Of a stretch of DNA of 28,631 bases, positions 25,594 through 28,631 are shown piece by piece. The position numbers and the translations under genes were made by a program. The DNA lies in IMG/VR virus record IMGVR_UViG_3300020470_000155, positions 1 through 28,631 of that record; one strand, written 5' to 3'. This stretch comes from a virus. The notes beneath the pieces were generated by a model. The model had not been told where the DNA came from and made no database searches. It worked only from the letters and a program-made list of their open reading frames with translations. The stretch's first letter is position 1, and each line of letters begins with the position of its first letter.

Positions 25594-26206
25594 AGTAAAA
25601 TTGTTTTACCTTGCCAGAATAAAAAGTATCTTTCAACCCTGCATTTTCTATTAATGCTTTTTCACTATCCACACAATTAATACCATACATCTCTTCTATT
25701 ACATTCGAATTCTGTACAGCAAATATAGCGTGTTTGTTTGCAGTGGTTAATTCTTTTAATGGGTACATCTGTTCTGCTCCCATTGTGATTACTACATCTA
25801 CATTCAGTTGATTTAATTCATCAAAAGCAAAAGGAACATCTAAGTTCCAGTGATTTATTTTAATATATTCTTCTGCTATATAATGTTTATGGAATACTTT
25901 AGATAACTCTAGAGCTTCCTGATCTATATCAACTAAGTGTAATTCTCCTACTGATAAATTTTCACATAATAAAGGAACTAAAGGTATCCCTAACCAACTA
26001 TTTAAGATTAATATTTTAAACTGTTCGTCTTTCATATAATCTTCTAAGGATTTTTGTAGTTCTTCTACTAACCAAATACCAGCTTCCATTGTATTAGGAT
26101 TTAAACTTTGCCTAAAGTCATCATGCTTATGTTTCATTTCATGTTCAACTTTAGCGAGGCCTTCTCCCCAATATTTCATACTATTTAAAAAGTTAAAATT
26201 TAACAT
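25538..26206 (-). CDS. SAM-dependent methyltransferase-like protein, 222 aa
   Basis: The ATG at 26206 (MLNFNFLNSMKYWGEGLAKV) is chosen because GCAAAGAAG precedes it and the overlap with the upstream gene is then only 14 bases; an ATG at 26263 would overlap by 71. A Rossmann-like core follows a helical start: FKILILNSWLGIPLVPLLCE at motif I, LHLVDIDQEALELSKVFHKH with the acidic residue that usually binds the SAM ribose, and VDVVITMGAEQMYPL at the motif IV place. Motif I is degenerate (N-S-W-L-G-I instead of D-x-G-x-G), so SAM binding is uncertain. The substrate is unknown. It lies between glycosyltransferase and membrane-protein genes in one overlapping operon. Confidence 0.55.
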   Translation of the reverse strand: MLNFNFLNSMKYWGEGLAKVEHEMKHKHDDFRQSLNPNTMEAGIWLVEELQKSLEDYMKDEQFKILILNSWLGIPLVPLLCENLSVGELHLVDIDQEALELSKVFHKHYIAEEYIKINHWNLDVPFAFDELNQLNVDVVITMGAEQMYPLKELTTANKHAIFAVQNSNVIEEMYGINCVDSEKALIENAGLKDTFYSGKVKQFYYDWNGKVYFERFMAIGSK

Positions 26207-26873
26207 CTTCTTTGCGTCCCATTGAATCAAATAAACAGACATATGGTATTTGTCTGAATACATGCGTTTCTACATCATGTGGAAATATATAGCCATAGTT
26301 ATAACTATAAAACCACCCTAAAGGAAAGTATTTAATTCTTGCTACACCTTTGTGCATAAAGAAGTTATCTAATCCCCTATAGTACCATAAGATTTTTTCT
26401 TTGTGTGCTTTAAAATAAAGAGTAATATTTTCTTTATCTAAGTTATCATTCCATCTTAATATACTAGAATTTAAATCTGTATATCTGTGAGGAACATGTT
26501 CTGTTTCTTTTGCTTGTGTTTCTAAATCGTGCCAATGTGTCTGTCCAAAACATAAACAATCCTCAGGATCAAAGTTCGCTATATCATCTATGTTCTTTTG
26601 TATAATAATATCTAGATCAAAGAAAAGATTCTCTCCTTTTTGTCTAACAACATTATCATCAAACAGATACATTTTGTTCCACCATTTTTCTAATTTGTTA
26701 TCTGCTGGAAAAGGAATAACATTAATATCCTTATCCAGTCCTTGTTCTTTTTCTGTTAGACAGTAAAATGTAAAATCTTGTGTAATATACTCTTTACAAG
26801 ATTCGTATATTTGATTAACATGTTTAGCAGAATATTTACTGCCCCATTTTACTGTATAAATGTTCATTGCCAA
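26193..26873 (-). CDS. Glycosyltransferase-like protein, paralogue of the next gene upstream, 226 aa
   Basis: The protein opens with a strand and K-W-G-S-K-Y loop (IYTVKWGSKYSAKHVNQIYE), then FTFYCLTEKEQGLDKDINVI-PFP. A glycosyltransferase D-x-D motif follows in LFFDLDIIIQKNI (D86, D88). The same blocks occur in the same order in the gene immediately upstream in the operon, so the two arose by duplication. This copy lacks the ~30-residue insert before the D-x-D that its paralogue has. The C-terminal half (YRGLDNFFMHKG, FPLGWFYSYNYGYIFPHD, PYVCLFDS) also matches its partner. The start may be ATG 26873 or 26867; either overlaps the upstream stop. Substrate unknown. Confidence 0.7.
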   Translation of the reverse strand: MAMNIYTVKWGSKYSAKHVNQIYESCKEYITQDFTFYCLTEKEQGLDKDINVIPFPADNKLEKWWNKMYLFDDNVVRQKGENLFFDLDIIIQKNIDDIANFDPEDCLCFGQTHWHDLETQAKETEHVPHRYTDLNSSILRWNDNLDKENITLYFKAHKEKILWYYRGLDNFFMHKGVARIKYFPLGWFYSYNYGYIFPHDVETHVFRQIPYVCLFDSMGRKEDVKF

Positions 26874-27679
26874 TGCTTTAATAATTGTGGATCAACCAAA
26901 TCATTTTGTTTAACATGCCCTCTACCTTTAGTCATTTGTTTAGGTAGTAAGTCAATATTAAATACACAAAGAATAGGTGTTTCCCTATATATTTCTGTTT
27001 GCAAATCATCATCGTCCCAACTACGACCTCTATTATATGAGTAAGCATAGTCTGCTGGGAAATGATCCCATAATTTTTTACCCCAATCTCCCCATCGCCA
27101 ACTGTGGTAATTGTCTGTTCCGTCTGTATATGTAAACCATATCTTTTCTTGATTTTCTAAAACATCTTCCCATATACATTCTGCTTGGTCGTCGGACCAA
27201 ACTTGGCAACTGCCATTTGTATATGCTCCATGTGATAATTTAAATCTCCGCGTCTTCATTGGGCGCGGGTCTTGCCACCAACTTCTTAATTTAGTTGGTC
27301 TTTCCATATTATAGGTCAATAAAGGCTCTATATTATTTTGTATTATTATATCTAAATCAAAGAATATAAATCTACCTGTTGGTTTATCTTCTGCAAAATT
27401 ATGAGTATTGAAAACCATTGTTTTAGGTCTATCCCAACACCTTGCCATTCCATATTTAAAATCTTCTCCACCAAACCAATACTTAGGATGTATATTAGGT
27501 ATATCTGGAAAAGGTATTACTTTTACATCTTCATCTAAACCTTCAGCATCATCAGTATAACAATAGAAATGGAAATCATGTTTCTCATCACAATTTCTTC
27601 TTGCCATATTTTTTAATCTGTTTACAAAATGAGGACCATATCTTGTGCCCCATTTAGAACAAACTACATTAACTCTCAT
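26864..27679 (-). CDS. Glycosyltransferase-like protein, 271 aa
   Basis: It has the shared blocks VCSKWGTRYGPHFVNRLKNM, FHFYCYTDDAEGLDEDVKVI-PFP and FIFFDLDIIIQNNI with D-x-D at residues 108-110. The insert before the D-x-D (YWFGGEDFKYGMARCWDRPK) is missing from the paralogue. The C-terminal part is Trp- and Asp-rich (KLRSWWQDPRPM, TDGTDNYHSWRWGDWGKKLW, DYAYSYNRGRSWDDDD) and could form an unusual acceptor site. The fold should be GT-A with a metal-dependent nucleotide-sugar donor site. It overlaps the 78-aa gene upstream by 11 bases and its paralogue downstream by 10. The target may be phage particles, the host envelope or a small molecule. Confidence 0.72.
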   Translation of the reverse strand: MRVNVVCSKWGTRYGPHFVNRLKNMARRNCDEKHDFHFYCYTDDAEGLDEDVKVIPFPDIPNIHPKYWFGGEDFKYGMARCWDRPKTMVFNTHNFAEDKPTGRFIFFDLDIIIQNNIEPLLTYNMERPTKLRSWWQDPRPMKTRRFKLSHGAYTNGSCQVWSDDQAECIWEDVLENQEKIWFTYTDGTDNYHSWRWGDWGKKLWDHFPADYAYSYNRGRSWDDDDLQTEIYRETPILCVFNIDLLPKQMTKGRGHVKQNDLVDPQLLKHWQ

Positions 27680-27905
27680 AACCTGCCCTTGCTATTACAT
27701 AATTATCACCGTATTGCAAACCTGCGTCTGCTAACCAACCGGTTACAGCGATACATCTATCTTCGAAATTATCTATTTCCGAATGAATAATTATTGTTGA
27801 AAATTCTTCTTTTGCTACTCTTTTGACAAACTTTCTCATATCTAAATGTAGTTCTGGTTTATCAAAAGTACCTTCGATCACAATTCCATTTTTTATTTTT
27901 AACAT
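27669..27905 (-). CDS. Small HAD-like protein with altered catalytic motif, 78 aa
   Basis: The order is a first strand GIVIEGTF, helix LHLDMRKFVKRVAKEEF, strand STIIIHSE and then RCIAVTGWLADAGLQYGDNY-VIAR. This resembles the minimal HAD phosphatase layout, with D-x-D-G-T on strand 1, T/S after strand 2 and W-L-x-x-x-G-x-x-Y-D later. Here the first Asp is replaced by Val9 and the second by Glu11, while G12-T13 are kept. If the assignment is right, phosphatase activity should be lost, and the protein may bind rather than cleave a ligand. The similarity is weak and judged by eye. It overlaps both neighbours (7 and 11 bases) in the radical SAM / glycosyltransferase operon. Confidence 0.6.
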   Translation of the reverse strand: MLKIKNGIVIEGTFDKPELHLDMRKFVKRVAKEEFSTIIIHSEIDNFEDRCIAVTGWLADAGLQYGDNYVIARAGYES

Positions 27906-28631
27906 ATTCCACCTTGTTCATCATGTATAATTTTAGGATTTAATTTTAATAAGTTATTAAAATAACCCTTATAAAAATCATTAGTAAATATCTCTTCTAA
28001 TGTATAGTTATTTATATTGTTTTTAGACCAGTCATATAAGAAGTCTGTCTTGTGTTCAGGAGATGATTCTGCTGTTTCAATAGTTAAAGCAACATGCTTA
28101 CATGGGAAAACATTTCCTTTAGCACTTAAATAAAACTGATTATTAACTTTACCCTCACACTTTACATGCGGACTAAATTTAATTTTTCGTTCTTTATATG
28201 TGTCGTCTTTTTTTCTGGTCTCTAGAGTTTCTAATTCTATTAGTTTATAGTCTGGTAACTCTTTTTTAATTACTTTTTTCTTAGGTACAACTTCTTCAGG
28301 TACCTCATCTACATATACAAAGCCTGTGAACTTATATTGTTTGCATAATTTCTTTGCTTTTTGTATATCATTATCTAATTGTCTAGTATGCGTATATGCC
28401 CAGAATACTCTACACCCTGTGTCAATTAATGATTTGGCATTTTCAAATATTCTTTTATCTGGATTACCTGTATTAATATTAAATGTTATGTTACCTGTTT
28501 CTTTAAATAACATACCAATATTATTCCACCATATAGGATCGTGATTAATACCTATAGTATCCATGTCAACACCTATACCCCATTCTTTCATAAAGTAATG
28601 AGCTATATCAAACATTTCTGGATTGTCTGTT
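27899..28631 (-). CDS. Radical SAM protein with SPASM-like C-terminus, cut by the right edge
   Basis: The frame is open to the window edge (TDNPE before the first internal Met at 28615), so this is the 3' part of a longer gene. T-D-N-P-E is typical of the segment after the GGEP motif of radical SAM proteins. NIGMLFKETGNITFNINTGN and CRVFWAYTHT would be later barrel strands. The C-terminal part has HVKCEG, QFYLSAKGNVFPCKH and a final GGIC: the C...strand-G-x-V-x-P-C layout of SPASM domains that bind auxiliary iron-sulfur clusters. The diagnostic C-x3-C-x2-C lies off the edge and is unseen. A charged Lys/Glu linker (VPKKKVIKKELPDYKLIELE) separates the parts. It heads the minus-strand operon in this window. 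Confidence 0.68.
   Translation of the reverse strand, partial: TDNPEMFDIAHYFMKEWGIGVDMDTIGINHDPIWWNNIGMLFKETGNITFNINTGNPDKRIFENAKSLIDTGCRVFWAYTHTRQLDNDIQKAKKLCKQYKFTGFVYVDEVPEEVVPKKKVIKKELPDYKLIELETLETRKKDDTYKERKIKFSPHVKCEGKVNNQFYLSAKGNVFPCKHVALTIETAESSPEHKTDFLYDWSKNNINNYTLEEIFTNDFYKGYFNNLLKLNPKIIHDEQGGIC
28009..28016 (-). promoter_or_regulatory. Possible internal late promoter for the minus-strand glycosyltransferase genes
   Basis: On the minus strand a perfect TATAAATA lies inside the radical SAM gene, 103 bases before the 78-aa gene's ATG. It could give late transcription of the downstream modification genes. It may also be chance in AT-rich coding DNA. Confidence 0.35.

Noticed and set aside
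27669-27905. The 78-aa gene as a RiPP precursor peptide for the radical SAM enzyme
   Set aside because: The sequence has a folded alpha/beta pattern and only one Cys, with no leader/core boundary or Cys/Ser/Thr-rich core, so a HAD-like fold is the better reading.

Overview
The window is part of the late structural region of an AT-rich, T4-like marine myovirus. The best match is the cyanophage/pelagiphage type (Kyanoviridae-like, or a T4-like SAR11 phage). This rests on recognisable T4 baseplate proteins in near-T4 order (gp48, gp53, gp27, gp5, gp25, gp6, gp7, gp8), a gp4-like head-completion nuclease, T4-type late promoters (TATAAATA/CATAAATA), tightly packed genes with many stop/start overlaps, and accessory genes typical of marine T4-like phages (2OG-oxygenase-like, glycosyltransferases, radical SAM). 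No photosynthesis, tRNA, integrase or host-diagnostic gene is present, so the host cannot be fixed from this window.

Layout. (1) Positions 1-1095, minus strand: the start of an off-edge gene, a conserved ~198-aa protein at the position of T4 gene 2, and gp4. (2) 1095-1132: two T4-type late promoters facing outward with overlapping footprints. (3) 1130-13527, plus strand: baseplate block gp48, gp53, gp27, gp5 (spike without a lysozyme domain), a coiled-coil-rich protein, gp25, gp6, gp7, a small virion-like protein and gp8. (4) 13536-22395: a giant 2268-aa DUF4815-type tail/baseplate protein, a 77-aa protein, a gp10-N-terminus-like protein and a 430-aa protein with a Tyr/Gly decapeptide repeat tail. 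(5) 22432-24351: a basic 165-aa protein, a GT-A glycosyltransferase and a 2OG-oxygenase-like protein. (6) 24388-25349: a strong sigma70-type promoter, unlike the late promoters, drives three small unknown genes, including a 53-aa membrane protein. (7) 25318-28631, minus strand: an overlapping operon read from right to left: radical SAM/SPASM protein (cut by the right edge), a degenerate HAD-like small protein, two paralogous glycosyltransferases, a methyltransferase-like protein and a two-helix membrane protein.

How it works together. Blocks 1-4 build the tail hub (gp27/gp5), tube cap (gp48), baseplate wedges (gp53, gp25, gp6, gp7, gp8) and outer adhesive parts, and finish the head (gp4). The late promoters found would serve separate transcription units of this programme. 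A glycine-rich 'GSGYTSAPT' module occurs as six tandem pairs spread over gp7, gp8 and the giant protein, which suggests a shared or exchangeable surface domain. Blocks 5 and 7 look like carbohydrate or small-molecule modification functions. Block 6 looks like a differently timed (early/host-polymerase) unit. There is no gene-free stretch longer than about 110 bases.
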